Assembly: GCA_002393815.1 (NCBI GenBank)
Contig: DGUB01000009.1
Coordinates: 1 to 21,121, forward strand
DNA from: Ruminococcus sp. UBA4321
GTDB taxonomy: Bacteria; Bacillota; Clostridia; Oscillospirales; Ruminococcaceae
Direction: 5' to 3'
Length of the DNA: 21,121 nt
Shown piece after piece: positions 1-6,949 of the stretch. Made by a program: the position numbers and the translations under genes. Each line of letters starts with the position of its first letter. Position 1 is the first letter of the stretch. The notes below the pieces were generated by a model. It was not told the origin of the DNA, searched no databases, and saw nothing but the letters and a program-made list of their open reading frames with translations.

Positions 1-23
1 TATCCGGTGTACTCTCTTTTTAT

Positions 24-52
24 ATGATAACACAAAAATCCGAAAATGTCAA
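24..52 (-). promoter_or_regulatory. Divergent promoter reading out of the window's left edge
   Basis: On the minus strand a perfect -35 TTGACA (47-52) is followed after exactly 17 bp by TATCAT (24-29), a good -10. It faces away from greA and would drive a gene to the left of the window that cannot be seen. Seen directly as a pattern; activity is inferred. Confidence 0.5.
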
Positions 53-72
53 GCATTTTCCCGAAAATAGAC

Positions 73-101
73 TTGACTTTTTTTTGAAAATATAATATAA
101 T
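73..101 (+). promoter_or_regulatory. Sigma-A type promoter of greA-lysS
   Basis: A -35 TTGACT (73-78) and a perfect -10 TATAAT (96-101) are separated by 17 bp in an AT-rich stretch. The start point would be near 108, leaving a leader of about 60 nt before greA. A second TATAAT at 91-96 has a spacing of only 12 bp and is less likely to be used. Confidence 0.75.
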
Positions 102-168
102 AATAAAGATACAGAGATTCACAGGGCAAGACCCTGATTTTTCATCATCCCGAAAGGAGTTTTTTATC

Positions 169-660
169 ATGGAAAAGAAAAGAAGAATGTCCCGCGAAGG
201 TTACGAAAACCTCAAACATCAGCTGGAACATTTAATCAACGTAGAGCGTGTTGACGTTGCTCAGAAACTGAAAGAAGCCCGTTCCTATGGTGACTTGTCC
301 GAAAACGCCGAATACGACGAAGCCAAGAACGAACAGGCAATGCTCGAAGCCAAAATCGCCGAAACACAGTATATTCTGGATAATGCAGAAATCGTGGAAG
401 ATACCGGCGAAGACCTCGACGAAATCGACATTGGTGCAGTCATCACCATCCGGAAAATCGGTACTGAAAAGTCCGAACAGTGGAAGATTGTCGGCACCAA
501 CGAAGCCAACTTCCTGGAACATAAAATTTCGGATGAATCCCCTATCGGAAAAGCGGCTATGAAAAAGAAAATCGGTGATATTTTCATTGTAGAAGCCCCC
601 GCCGGCGAAATCGAATACGAAGTCGTTGACATTGCAAGAGAAATTCAGAAAGAAGCGTGA
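169..660 (+). CDS. greA: Transcription elongation factor GreA
   Basis: GreA enters the secondary channel of RNA polymerase and stimulates cleavage of backtracked RNA. The 163-residue length is normal. Residues 1-75 form the charged coiled-coil finger carrying the family motif GDLSENAEY, with the tip acids D42 and E45 that hold the catalytic Mg2+ in this family. Residues from about 80 onward form the FKBP-like C-terminal domain, including a typical SPIGKAAM segment. The start is fixed by AAAGGAG (154-159 region), about 9 nt upstream of the ATG. It is the first gene of a two-gene unit with lysS, whose start lies 4 bp after the greA stop, an arrangement common in Firmicutes. Confidence 0.97.
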   Translation: MEKKRRMSREGYENLKHQLEHLINVERVDVAQKLKEARSYGDLSENAEYDEAKNEQAMLEAKIAETQYILDNAEIVEDTGEDLDEIDIGAVITIRKIGTEKSEQWKIVGTNEANFLEHKISDESPIGKAAMKKKIGDIFIVEAPAGEIEYEVVDIAREIQKEA

Positions 661-664
661 ACCA

Positions 665-2251
665 ATGCAGGAAGAAATCAACTCTCAGGAAATCATAGAT
701 ACGACTGATTACAGACAAATCAGATTAGATAAACTCAACGCCATGAAAGCAGAAGGCTTTGACCCCTTTACTTTGACAAGCTATCCGGTATCGGTGAAGA
801 ATGCGGAACTTCGTCAACAGTATGAACAGAAGGAAAAAGCGGTTCTGGATGCTGCGGGCGGTGATGAAGAACAGATTCAGGCAGGACTTGATAAAATCAA
901 GGAAGAAACACTGCATGTTGCCGGCAGAATCATGAGCTGGAGAAGAATGGGCAAGGCACATTTTCTGGATATTCGTGACCATACGGACAGAATGCAGGTC
1001 TATGTCAGCATGAACGACTTAGGCAAGGAAGCATTTGAAAAGTTCAAGAAATGGGATATCGGCGATATTATTGGAATCGAGGGCTTTGTGTTCCGGACGA
1101 AGAAGGGAGAAATTTCGGTTCATGCGAAGAGTGTGACATTATTATCGAAGTCTCTGCTGCCTCTGCCGGAAAAGTGGCACGGTCTGAAAGACCAGGATAC
1201 AAGATACCGTCAGCGTTATCTGGATTTAATCTGCAATCCGCAGGTGAAAGATACGTTTGTAAAGCGCAGTCAGATTATGCGTGAAATCCGTGCATATCTG
1301 GACAATCTGGGCTATGTGGAAGTAGATACACCGGTACTTCTGCCGATTGAAATCGGTGCGGCAGCAAAGCCATTTGTGACGCATCACAACACACTCAACA
1401 TGGACATGTATCTAAGAATTGAAACGGAACTGAATCTGAAAAGATTAATTGTCGGCGGATTTGATAAAGTCTATGAAGTCGGCAGAATTTTCCGTAATGA
1501 GGGCATGGACCCGTCACACAATCCGGAATTCACTTCTGTGGAGATGTATCAGGCATATACGGATTATATCGGCATGATGGACTTGATAGAAAACATGTAC
1601 AGAACGATTACGCTGAACGTCTGCGGAACGGATACAGTGACCTATCAGGGAACAGAAATCGCCATCGGCAAGCCGTGGGAGCGTCTGACCATGATTGAAG
1701 CGGTGAAGAAATATGCCGGAGTGGATTACAACGACTGGAAATCCGATGAAGAAGCCAGAGCCTGTGCCGAAGCGCATCACGTTGAAGTCGAAGAAGGCAA
1801 GACAGCAACCAAGGGACATGTGTTGATTGCATTCTTTGATGCCTTTGTAGAAGAAAAGCTGATTCAGCCGACTATCATCTATGATTATCCGGTAGAAAAT
1901 TCACCTCTTGCGAAGAGAAAACCATCTGACCCGGCATTCACAGAAAGATTTGAATATTTCATGTATGCGCGTGAAATGGGCAATGCTTTCTCGGAGCTGA
2001 ATGACCCAATCGACCAGAAAGAGCGTTTTGAGCGTCAGGTAGCCGCCAAGAGAGCGCAGGGAAATATGAATTGTCAGGTAGATGAAGACTATGTGACTGC
2101 ACTGGAATACGGACTTCCTCCGACGGGCGGACTGGGATTCGGTGTAGACCGACTTGTCATGCTGCTGACAGACAGCCCGTCTATCCGTGATGTGCTGTTA
2201 TTCCCGACGATGAAGCCCCTCGCCGATAATCAGACCAAATCCGAAGAATAA
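665..2251 (+). CDS. lysS: Lysyl-tRNA synthetase, class II
   Basis: This cytoplasmic enzyme charges tRNA-Lys with lysine using ATP. From the ATG at 665 the protein has 528 residues. The N-terminal OB-fold anticodon-binding domain (about 82-165) is recognisable by VAGRIMSWRRMGKAHF. The class II catalytic core follows: motif 1 around 199-224, motif 2 FRNEGMDPSHNPEFT (277-291) and motif 3 GLPPTGGLGFGVDRL (483-497). An acidic insertion at about 56-78 lengthens the N-terminal region. The frame is open further upstream to a TTG at 626 inside greA, but the ATG at 665 fits family N-termini and avoids that overlap. The Shine-Dalgarno is weak (GAAAGAAG), so translational coupling to greA is likely. Confidence 0.96.
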   Translation: MQEEINSQEIIDTTDYRQIRLDKLNAMKAEGFDPFTLTSYPVSVKNAELRQQYEQKEKAVLDAAGGDEEQIQAGLDKIKEETLHVAGRIMSWRRMGKAHFLDIRDHTDRMQVYVSMNDLGKEAFEKFKKWDIGDIIGIEGFVFRTKKGEISVHAKSVTLLSKSLLPLPEKWHGLKDQDTRYRQRYLDLICNPQVKDTFVKRSQIMREIRAYLDNLGYVEVDTPVLLPIEIGAAAKPFVTHHNTLNMDMYLRIETELNLKRLIVGGFDKVYEVGRIFRNEGMDPSHNPEFTSVEMYQAYTDYIGMMDLIENMYRTITLNVCGTDTVTYQGTEIAIGKPWERLTMIEAVKKYAGVDYNDWKSDEEARACAEAHHVEVEEGKTATKGHVLIAFFDAFVEEKLIQPTIIYDYPVENSPLAKRKPSDPAFTERFEYFMYAREMGNAFSELNDPIDQKERFERQVAAKRAQGNMNCQVDEDYVTALEYGLPPTGGLGFGVDRLVMLLTDSPSIRDVLLFPTMKPLADNQTKSEE

Positions 2252-2258
2252 TTTTTCA

Positions 2259-2290
2259 GGACGGGTTTCCGTGGAAATCCGTCCTTTTCT
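2259..2290 (+). terminator. Rho-independent terminator after lysS
   Basis: The arms at 2259-2270 and 2273-2284 pair over about 12 bp with one G-U pair and a tiny loop, followed by TTTTCT. It begins 8 bp after the lysS stop. Confidence 0.85.
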
Positions 2291-2313
2291 CATTGAATAA
2301 GGGGGTGTGATGT

Positions 2314-3186
2314 ATGGAAGAAAACCAGAAAGAAAAAAATACGCTCGAAGTCATCCGCGAAATGGAAGAAAAACAGAAGCTTGCCGAACAAAAGCTTCTC
2401 GAAGAACAACGTCAGAAAGAAGAACAGGAACGCCTTGCCCATGAAGAACAGCTGAAAGAAGATAAAAAAGAATTATTGAAACTCAAGCAGGGCGTTATCG
2501 CGGAAAGCGATACTATCTATGAACAGCACGAAGAAGAAAAAAAATATACATTCGGCGAAAAAGTTTCTAATTTTATCTATCACAATAAATGGTGGCTGGG
2601 ATTTGCGGCATTTTTCCTGGCGATGTTCGGATTTCTGACATGGCAGGTAGTGACGACCGTCAAGCCGGATATGATTATTCTGCTTCTGGTGGATAATGAT
2701 TTTTTCAATGCGGCATGTGCTTCCGGAATTGAAGAACTGTTTGAAAATTATATCGAAGATGTCAACGGCGACGGAGAAGTTTCAGTCGATGTCTATTATA
2801 TTCCGGCATCCGCCGAAACGGCAGAACGCGACGGCTATACAGGCGACCAGACGAAATTATTCGCGGAGTTCCAGATTGGCGAAGCGGTGCTTGTAATTTC
2901 GGATGACGGCGCGGATGAATTTATCGTTCCGGACAGTACTCTGGATGATTTGGAGCAGTATTTCAGCGAATATCAGGAAACGGAAGGCGTGCGCTTCATG
3001 CTGAAAGATACAGATTTCGCGAATCGTCTGGAATGGGACGAGCCATTTGATGATGATATTTATATCGGCATCCGGAAGGTCAGAAAGACAATGGATTCGG
3101 AAGAAAAAATGCAGGAAGTCTATGATATATCGCTTCCGGCACTGGAACAGTTTGTGCAGGAGTTCGGACATTTAAAAGAGAACTAA
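2314..3186 (+). CDS. Uncharacterised membrane-anchored protein with N-terminal coiled coil
   Basis: I do not recognise a family for this 290-residue protein. Residues 1-75 are extremely rich in E, K and Q and are predicted coiled coil on the cytoplasmic side. A single membrane segment lies at about 93-113 (starting WWLGFAAFF). The remaining 175 residues are acidic and should lie outside the cell. An EF-hand-like stretch DVNGDGEVSVD (149-159) has acids or Asn at positions 1, 3 and 5 and Gly at 6, but its last acid is one position early compared with a canonical 12-residue loop, so calcium binding is only a suggestion. The start is fixed by AAGGGGGTG ending 6 nt upstream of the ATG. The gene is isolated between two terminators; no clear promoter was seen in the short gap. 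Confidence 0.85.
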   Translation: MEENQKEKNTLEVIREMEEKQKLAEQKLLEEQRQKEEQERLAHEEQLKEDKKELLKLKQGVIAESDTIYEQHEEEKKYTFGEKVSNFIYHNKWWLGFAAFFLAMFGFLTWQVVTTVKPDMIILLLVDNDFFNAACASGIEELFENYIEDVNGDGEVSVDVYYIPASAETAERDGYTGDQTKLFAEFQIGEAVLVISDDGADEFIVPDSTLDDLEQYFSEYQETEGVRFMLKDTDFANRLEWDEPFDDDIYIGIRKVRKTMDSEEKMQEVYDISLPALEQFVQEFGHLKEN

Positions 3187-3200
3187 CAGCCGGATAAAAC

Positions 3201-3242
3201 AAAACCCTCTCTGAGAAATCAGAGGGGGATTTTTGTTTTTTC
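3201..3242. terminator. Bidirectional terminator between membrane-protein gene and CRISPR array
   Basis: Stem arms at 3205-3213 and 3220-3228 (CCCTCTCTG with CAGAGGGGG, one wobble) enclose a 6-nt loop. The stem is flanked by AAAACAAAA on the left and a T-rich run on the right, so it carries a U-tract when read on either strand. On the plus strand it ends the 2314-3186 gene. On the minus strand it lies just beyond the last CRISPR repeat and would end the pre-crRNA. Confidence 0.85.
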
Positions 3243-3260
3243 AAACACCGAAAGATGAAA
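3240..3260 (+). repeat. Array-flanking 21-bp direct repeat, trailer copy
   Basis: This sequence, TTCAAACACCGAAAG followed by ATGAAA, matches 4420-4440 at 19 of 21 positions in the same orientation. It abuts the degenerate repeat directly and overlaps the end of the terminator T-run. Confidence 0.8.
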
Positions 3261-3293
3261 TTTTTGACCGCCGTGCGGCGTGTGGGTTGCAAC
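3261..3293 (-). repeat. Degenerate leader-distal terminal repeat of the CRISPR array
   Basis: Compared with the consensus, six positions differ, all in the plus-strand left half. The right half from GGCGTGTGGG to the end is perfect. Decay of the oldest repeat at the trailer end is typical and supports a leader on the right. Confidence 0.9.
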
Positions 3294-4401
3294 TGAAAAC
3301 AACAGAAATCCTCGGCGTATCTATCATCGTTTCAACCGCCCCGTGGCGTGTGGGTTGCAACCTGATGAAATTTCAGCATTGAGAAACTTGAGGAGGTTTC
3401 AACCGCCCCGTGGCGTGTGGGTTGCAACTTCAGAAAATTGTTTAAAAGCTTCGCTTGTTGCAGAGTTTCAACCGCCCCGTGGCGTGTGGGTTGCAACTGT
3501 GTTCCAGATTATAAAATTCACTTTTTAAGATGTTTCAACCGCCCCGTGGCGTGTGGGTTGCAACCTGGAAAGATTTTGGTGGAAATAAATATGATGCTTC
3601 GGAGTTTCAACCGCCCCGTGGCGTGTGGGTTGCAACAGGAGGTGGATTCAAAACCTTTACCGGAAACTGACCGGTTTCAACCGCCCCGTGGCGTGTGGGT
3701 TGCAACCGAAGCACTGGTATCCGAGGCTCTCAAACAGACGTTTCAACCGCCCCGTGGCGTGTGGGTTGCAACTTGCAACACTCCCGTTCAGAAACGGAAC
3801 AGTCCTTGGTTTCAACCGCCCCGTGGCGTGTGGGTTGCAACCAGATTTCCGCTTTATCTCGAGTGTGCGACAGGTAGTGTTTCAACCGCCCCGTGGCGTG
3901 TGGGTTGCAACGCGGCTACTACAGTGCCCCTGTTCGCCAGCAGGCTCTGAGTGTTTCAACCGCCCCGTGGCGTGTGGGTTGCAACGTTACTACCTTCGTG
4001 AACGATAACAGACTTGGTTTGTTTCAACCGCCCCGTGGCGTGTGGGTTGCAACTCAAATTCATCGTTGACAAAGAAAATGTTGACATGGCGTTTCAACCG
4101 CCCCGTGGCGTGTGGGTTGCAACGAGATCAAAAACTTGGCAAAGGGAACATCCTCTTCGGAAGTTTCAACCGCCCCGTGGCGTGTGGGTTGCAACTCAAA
4201 GGCTCCATGATTTCTTTACCGGAATACGCATGGTTTCAACCGCCCCGTGGCGTGTGGGTTGCAACCCTCGATGAGTACGAGACAATTGTCAATGCTCACG
4301 GCGTTTCAACCGCCCCGTGGCGTGTGGGTTGCAACCAGAAAATGATATCTTCGCAAGACCGGATGACTGTTTCAACCGCCCCGTGGCGTGTGGGTTGCAA
4401 C
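3261..4401 (-). CRISPR. CRISPR array, 17 repeats of 33 bp and 16 spacers, no adjacent cas genes
   Basis: Read on the minus strand the repeat starts GTTGCAACC and ends GGTTGAAAC. Plus-strand repeat starts are 3261, 3329, 3396, 3465, 3532, 3604, 3674, 3740, 3809, 3879, 3953, 4021, 4091, 4163, 4233, 4303 and 4369. Sixteen copies are identical and the one at 3261 is degenerate. Spacer lengths from left to right are 35, 34, 36, 34, 39, 37, 33, 36, 37, 41, 35, 37, 39, 37, 37 and 33. Each repeat holds CAACC/GGTTG and CGCC/GGCG complementary segments, so a hairpin can form, and its first 8 bases GTTGCAAC are self-complementary. Minus-strand transcription is supported by the leader promoter on the right, the degenerate repeat on the left and the GTTGAAAC ending. 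Length, spacer size and ending fit type I-C, I-B or III repeats; the type cannot be fixed without cas genes. Confidence 0.98.
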
Positions 4402-4493
4402 CGCAAACATAAATAAAAATTCAAACCCCGAAAGAGGAAAATGTATGCAGATTTTACAAAAGCCTTATCTGGAAGGTATCTGCTCTGTGATAT
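4402..4493 (-). other. CRISPR leader (transcribed part)
   Basis: Noncoding stretch between the predicted minus-strand start point (about 4487) and the first repeat at 4401, about 86 nt long. The 19 bp next to the first repeat are AT-rich, then comes the 21-bp motif shared with the trailer. No ORF with a ribosome site was found here. Confidence 0.75.
4420..4440 (+). repeat. Array-flanking 21-bp direct repeat, leader copy
   Basis: Partner of 3240-3260, differing at two positions (C for A, and G for T). It lies 18 bp outside the leader-proximal repeat, where acquisition-related leader motifs are found in several CRISPR types. Confidence 0.8.
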
Positions 4494-4522
4494 AGTATAG
4501 CATATTTTCACAAAAATGTCAA
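4494..4522 (-). promoter_or_regulatory. Promoter of the CRISPR array
   Basis: On the minus strand a perfect TTGACA (4517-4522) is followed by 17 bp and then TATACT (4494-4499). It is among the best promoter matches in the window and points into the array. Confidence 0.82.
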
Positions 4523-4552
4523 GTCTTTTTTCAAATTTTTTGAAAAAGAAAA

Positions 4553-4608
4553 GTGCGAATGACCGTTTTTTCGGGCTGAAAAATGCCTGTTTTTACCCTC
4601 ATTCGCAC
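4553..4608 (-). terminator. Terminator of the 14-kb iron/redox operon
   Basis: Perfect 10-bp arms GTGCGAATGA (4553-4562) and TCATTCGCAC (4599-4608) enclose 36 nt that can form a smaller imperfect hairpin. Read on the minus strand the stem is followed by TTTTCTTTTTC. It lies 16 bp after the stop of the last ATPase gene and directly upstream of the CRISPR promoter, which it would insulate. Confidence 0.75.
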
Positions 4609-4624
4609 CAACAGTTATGATAAA

Positions 4625-5302
4625 TTAAATAAATTGTTCTTCCAGGCTTCCGGCGTTCATGCGGAAGAGCCTGTCAGCGTACTGTGCGGCATCATTTTCA
4701 TGAGTAACCACAAACACAGCAGAGCCGTCCTGCGCGGCATGTTTCAGGAAGGAGAACACAATTTTTGTGGTTTCATCATCGAGGTCACTGGTCGGCTCAT
4801 CTGCGAGGATAAATTCCGGCTTACGGATAAAAGCACGGGCGATAGCCATTCTGCGGAGTTCACCGCCGGAGAGTTCGGCAGGCATGGCAGATTGCAGATG
4901 TGCAATTTCCAGCGTTTCGAGGAGTGCGAGGGCATCGGCATGATGCGCATCATCACCGCCGAGCGTATACGGCAGACAGACATTTTCCAGAACGTCCAGG
5001 CTGTGCAGAGCGGTCTGTCCCTGCGGAATCACGCCGATATGCTGATTCCGGAATCTGGAAAGTTCCTTATCGGAGAGGGCATACATATCCGTATCATCGA
5101 GCAGAATTTTTCCGGAAGTCGGTAGCATCAGACCGGAGAGCATATTGAGGAGGGTACTTTTTCCGGAACCGGAACGCCCCATCAGAACGGTAAGCGAACC
5201 GGATTCAAGAGTAAAATCGGTTTCCTGCACTGCGAAGAAGCGGTTTGTATGTTTCATTTCGCGGATGAATTCTTTGCTGATTTTTTGGGCTTTGAGCGTC
5301 AT
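4625..5302 (-). CDS. ABC transporter ATPase, MacB/LolD-like, last gene of the iron operon
   Basis: Cytoplasmic ATPase partner of the permease encoded just upstream. In 225 residues it has Walker A GRSGSGKST (42-50), Q-loop Q94, signature LSGGE (144-148), Walker B ending in D168 E169, and switch H201. The short size and the neighbouring FtsX-fold permease place it in the MacB/LolD/FtsE group, whose members do mechanical work at the outer face rather than classical solute import. The start lies 2 bp after the permease stop, with GAGAGGAG about 9 nt before the ATG, so the two are translated together. The substrate is unknown. Position at the end of the FTR1-P19 operon suggests a role in metal or redox handling. 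Confidence 0.93.
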   Translation of the reverse strand: MTLKAQKISKEFIREMKHTNRFFAVQETDFTLESGSLTVLMGRSGSGKSTLLNMLSGLMLPTSGKILLDDTDMYALSDKELSRFRNQHIGVIPQGQTALHSLDVLENVCLPYTLGGDDAHHADALALLETLEIAHLQSAMPAELSGGELRRMAIARAFIRKPEFILADEPTSDLDDETTKIVFSFLKHAAQDGSAVFVVTHENDAAQYADRLFRMNAGSLEEQFI

Positions 5303-5304
5303 GA

Positions 5305-6510
5305 TTAGTTATCTCCTCTCAGAATCAGAGCAGTATCAATGCGGCTGATACGGAATGCAGAAGCGGCGGCGGCGACACAGCCGCTCAGGACGGAAGCGAG
5401 GACAGCGGCAATGACAAAGCCGGTAATCTGACCGGATTCGGGCAGAAGAAACGGCAGATTGAGCTGTTCTTCAATCATCTGATTAAACGGTAGAATGATG
5501 AGCAGACCCAGCGCCGTACCAATAACGCTGCCGGGCAGACAAGTCAGCAGGGCTTCCTGCATGACGATTCCGGCGAGCTGATTTCTGGACGCGCCGACAA
5601 CGCGAAGCACAGCGAATTCTTTTTTTCGTTCGCTGACGCTCATAGTAAACGCCAGAAGCAGAATAACGACACCCAGAATCCAGACGACAAGAATTAAAAT
5701 ACTGATGATATCCGAAACGCCGGCTAAGCTGTCAGAGATACCGGAAATCATTTCTTTTGTCTGGATGGCTTTTACTTTCTTGACATGGATGTTGATATCA
5801 TTGACGATTTCCTCGGCGGTATAGCCTTCCGCGGCGTTAATCATGACACAGGAGACGACTTTTTCGGGGTCGATATTCTGGAAGGTATTCATTTTGAGGT
5901 CAAGAGAGGACTGAATTAAAGCCTTGATAGTTTCCTGATTGGTAAAGACAGCAGTATCGAAAGAAGTCCCGGTTTTATCGAGTTTCGCGGTGACATGGCA
6001 GTCGATGCCGTAGAAAGTGACAGTATCCCCGACGAAGGCATTCAAATCATTGCCGACGACGACATCAAATTTCTGCAAATCCTGACTGTAGCTTTTTTTA
6101 ATCCATGGGGTGATGGTAAAATCTGTTTCGGGGTCGAAGCCGATAATCTGCACCGCGACGGAACAGCAGCTGGAACTTGCCGAAGCGAGAAAGAACTGCG
6201 CAGAAATCTGCCCGATACCATCACAGGAAGCAATTTTTTCATAACGCGCATTATCCATGTAGAAATAGCCTGTTGCGCCTTGGAGGACAATATTTTCGAG
6301 ATTGGATTTAGTAGTTGCTTCATAGGGGACGACCATAATATCCGCACCGAGCCGGGATTCGAGGGAATGCAGACCGGTTTTCAGGCTGGTAATCATGAGC
6401 GTACCGCCGAAGACGGTCAGAGAGAGCAGAGCAGTCAGCAGAACGAGGACAGTCGTGCGGACAGGTTTTCCGGCGAGGTTGCGGAACGGCAGAGATTTGG
6501 AAAGTTTCAT
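5305..6510 (-). CDS. FtsX/MacB-type ABC permease with extracytoplasmic Cys-Cys pair
   Basis: A 401-residue permease with the MacB topology: one membrane segment near the N-terminus (about 20-42), a large outer domain (about 45-262), and three C-terminal segments (about 266-290, 318-342 and 362-384). The cytoplasmic coupling element SERKKEFAVLRVVGAS (293-308) is typical of FtsX-like permeases. Vicinal cysteines C115-C116 sit in the outer domain in SSSCCSVAVQIIGFD and could bind metal or form a disulfide. The frame is open to 6558, but the ATG at 6510 overlaps the upstream stop as ATGA and has AAAGAGGAA before it, so I chose it. It pairs with the ATPase downstream and the DUF4418-type protein upstream. 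Confidence 0.92.
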   Translation of the reverse strand: MKLSKSLPFRNLAGKPVRTTVLVLLTALLSLTVFGGTLMITSLKTGLHSLESRLGADIMVVPYEATTKSNLENIVLQGATGYFYMDNARYEKIASCDGIGQISAQFFLASASSSCCSVAVQIIGFDPETDFTITPWIKKSYSQDLQKFDVVVGNDLNAFVGDTVTFYGIDCHVTAKLDKTGTSFDTAVFTNQETIKALIQSSLDLKMNTFQNIDPEKVVSCVMINAAEGYTAEEIVNDINIHVKKVKAIQTKEMISGISDSLAGVSDIISILILVVWILGVVILLLAFTMSVSERKKEFAVLRVVGASRNQLAGIVMQEALLTCLPGSVIGTALGLLIILPFNQMIEEQLNLPFLLPESGQITGFVIAAVLASVLSGCVAAAASAFRISRIDTALILRGDN

Positions 6511-6917
6511 GTTTGAGATTCCTCTTTTCTGTGCAGCATTCCGGAAGTCACGCTGCAAATCAGAATCAGAATACTGATGATAATGGCAGCAGGTTTCATC
6601 ACGGAATGGCAGCGCATATCGGTCATCATACAGAGTTTAATCAGATGATTAGGAACAGCGATTACAAGAGCAGAAACAACCGCCATACTGATTTGGATTC
6701 CGGATTTTGTTTTTCCGTCCGGAAAACAGAATGTGATAATACTCAGAATCAGCAGAACGATTCCGAGACCGAACACAGCTTGTTCCGCCCAGTGGCAAGC
6801 CATCCAGCCGCCGTCCTCTTTAGGAGCGCAGGCATGGAAGAGGAACTTTGTTCCGAAGCAGAGGACTGCACTCAGAACGCACAGAAGCGCATCAAGAATC
6901 ACAGTAATTTTTTTCAT
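6507..6917 (-). CDS. DUF4418-type small membrane protein with Cys/His/Met clusters
   Basis: A 136-residue protein with four predicted membrane helices (about 6-24, 46-66, 74-94 and 106-126). Potential metal ligands cluster at helix ends: H28-x-C30, C41-H42, H91 and C96-M97-M98 to M101-R-C103-H104. The overall pattern, including a CHW motif after helix 1 and a CMM/MRC stretch before helix 4, fits my recollection of DUF4418, a family of unknown function found next to MacB-like transporters. The family name is from memory. The start has AAGGAG spaced about 8 nt, and the stop overlaps the permease start. The ligand pattern suggests metal or heme binding in the membrane, which is inference. Confidence 0.82.
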   Translation of the reverse strand: MKKITVILDALLCVLSAVLCFGTKFLFHACAPKEDGGWMACHWAEQAVFGLGIVLLILSIITFCFPDGKTKSGIQISMAVVSALVIAVPNHLIKLCMMTDMRCHSVMKPAAIIISILILICSVTSGMLHRKEESQT

Positions 6918-6949
6918 AAATTCTTCTCCTTAAAAAATAAAATAAAAAA

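Noticed and set aside
626..664. N-terminal extension of LysS from a TTG inside greA
   Set aside because: It would overlap greA by 35 bp and lacks homology to LysS N-termini. The ATG at 665 is the natural start.
2758..2790. Dockerin-type calcium repeat, as in cellulosomal ruminococci
   Set aside because: Only one loop, last acid out of register, no second repeat. A dockerin needs two.
3261..4401. Type VI-D (Cas13d) array because of Ruminococcus-like host and AAAC repeat end
   Set aside because: Repeat length 33 and variable spacers of 33-41 bp differ from the 36-bp repeats and about 30-bp spacers usual for VI-D, and no cas13d is present.
3280..4416. Several plus-strand open frames across the array, with repeated peptide FNRPVACGLQ or FQPPRGVWVAT
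   Set aside because: They are translations of the 33-bp CRISPR repeat, which keeps frame when spacers have lengths divisible by three. No ribosome sites; not proteins.
4583..5125. 180-residue plus-strand open frame opposite the ATPase
   Set aside because: Antisense shadow of a clear ABC ATPase gene, without ribosome site or recognisable domain. The same applies to the plus-strand frames opposite the permeases, P19 and FTR1.
6918..6949. Separate promoter or terminator between transglutaminase and DUF4418-type genes
   Set aside because: The 32-bp gap is only A/T-rich with a ribosome site. No stem and no -35/-10 pair at proper spacing were found.
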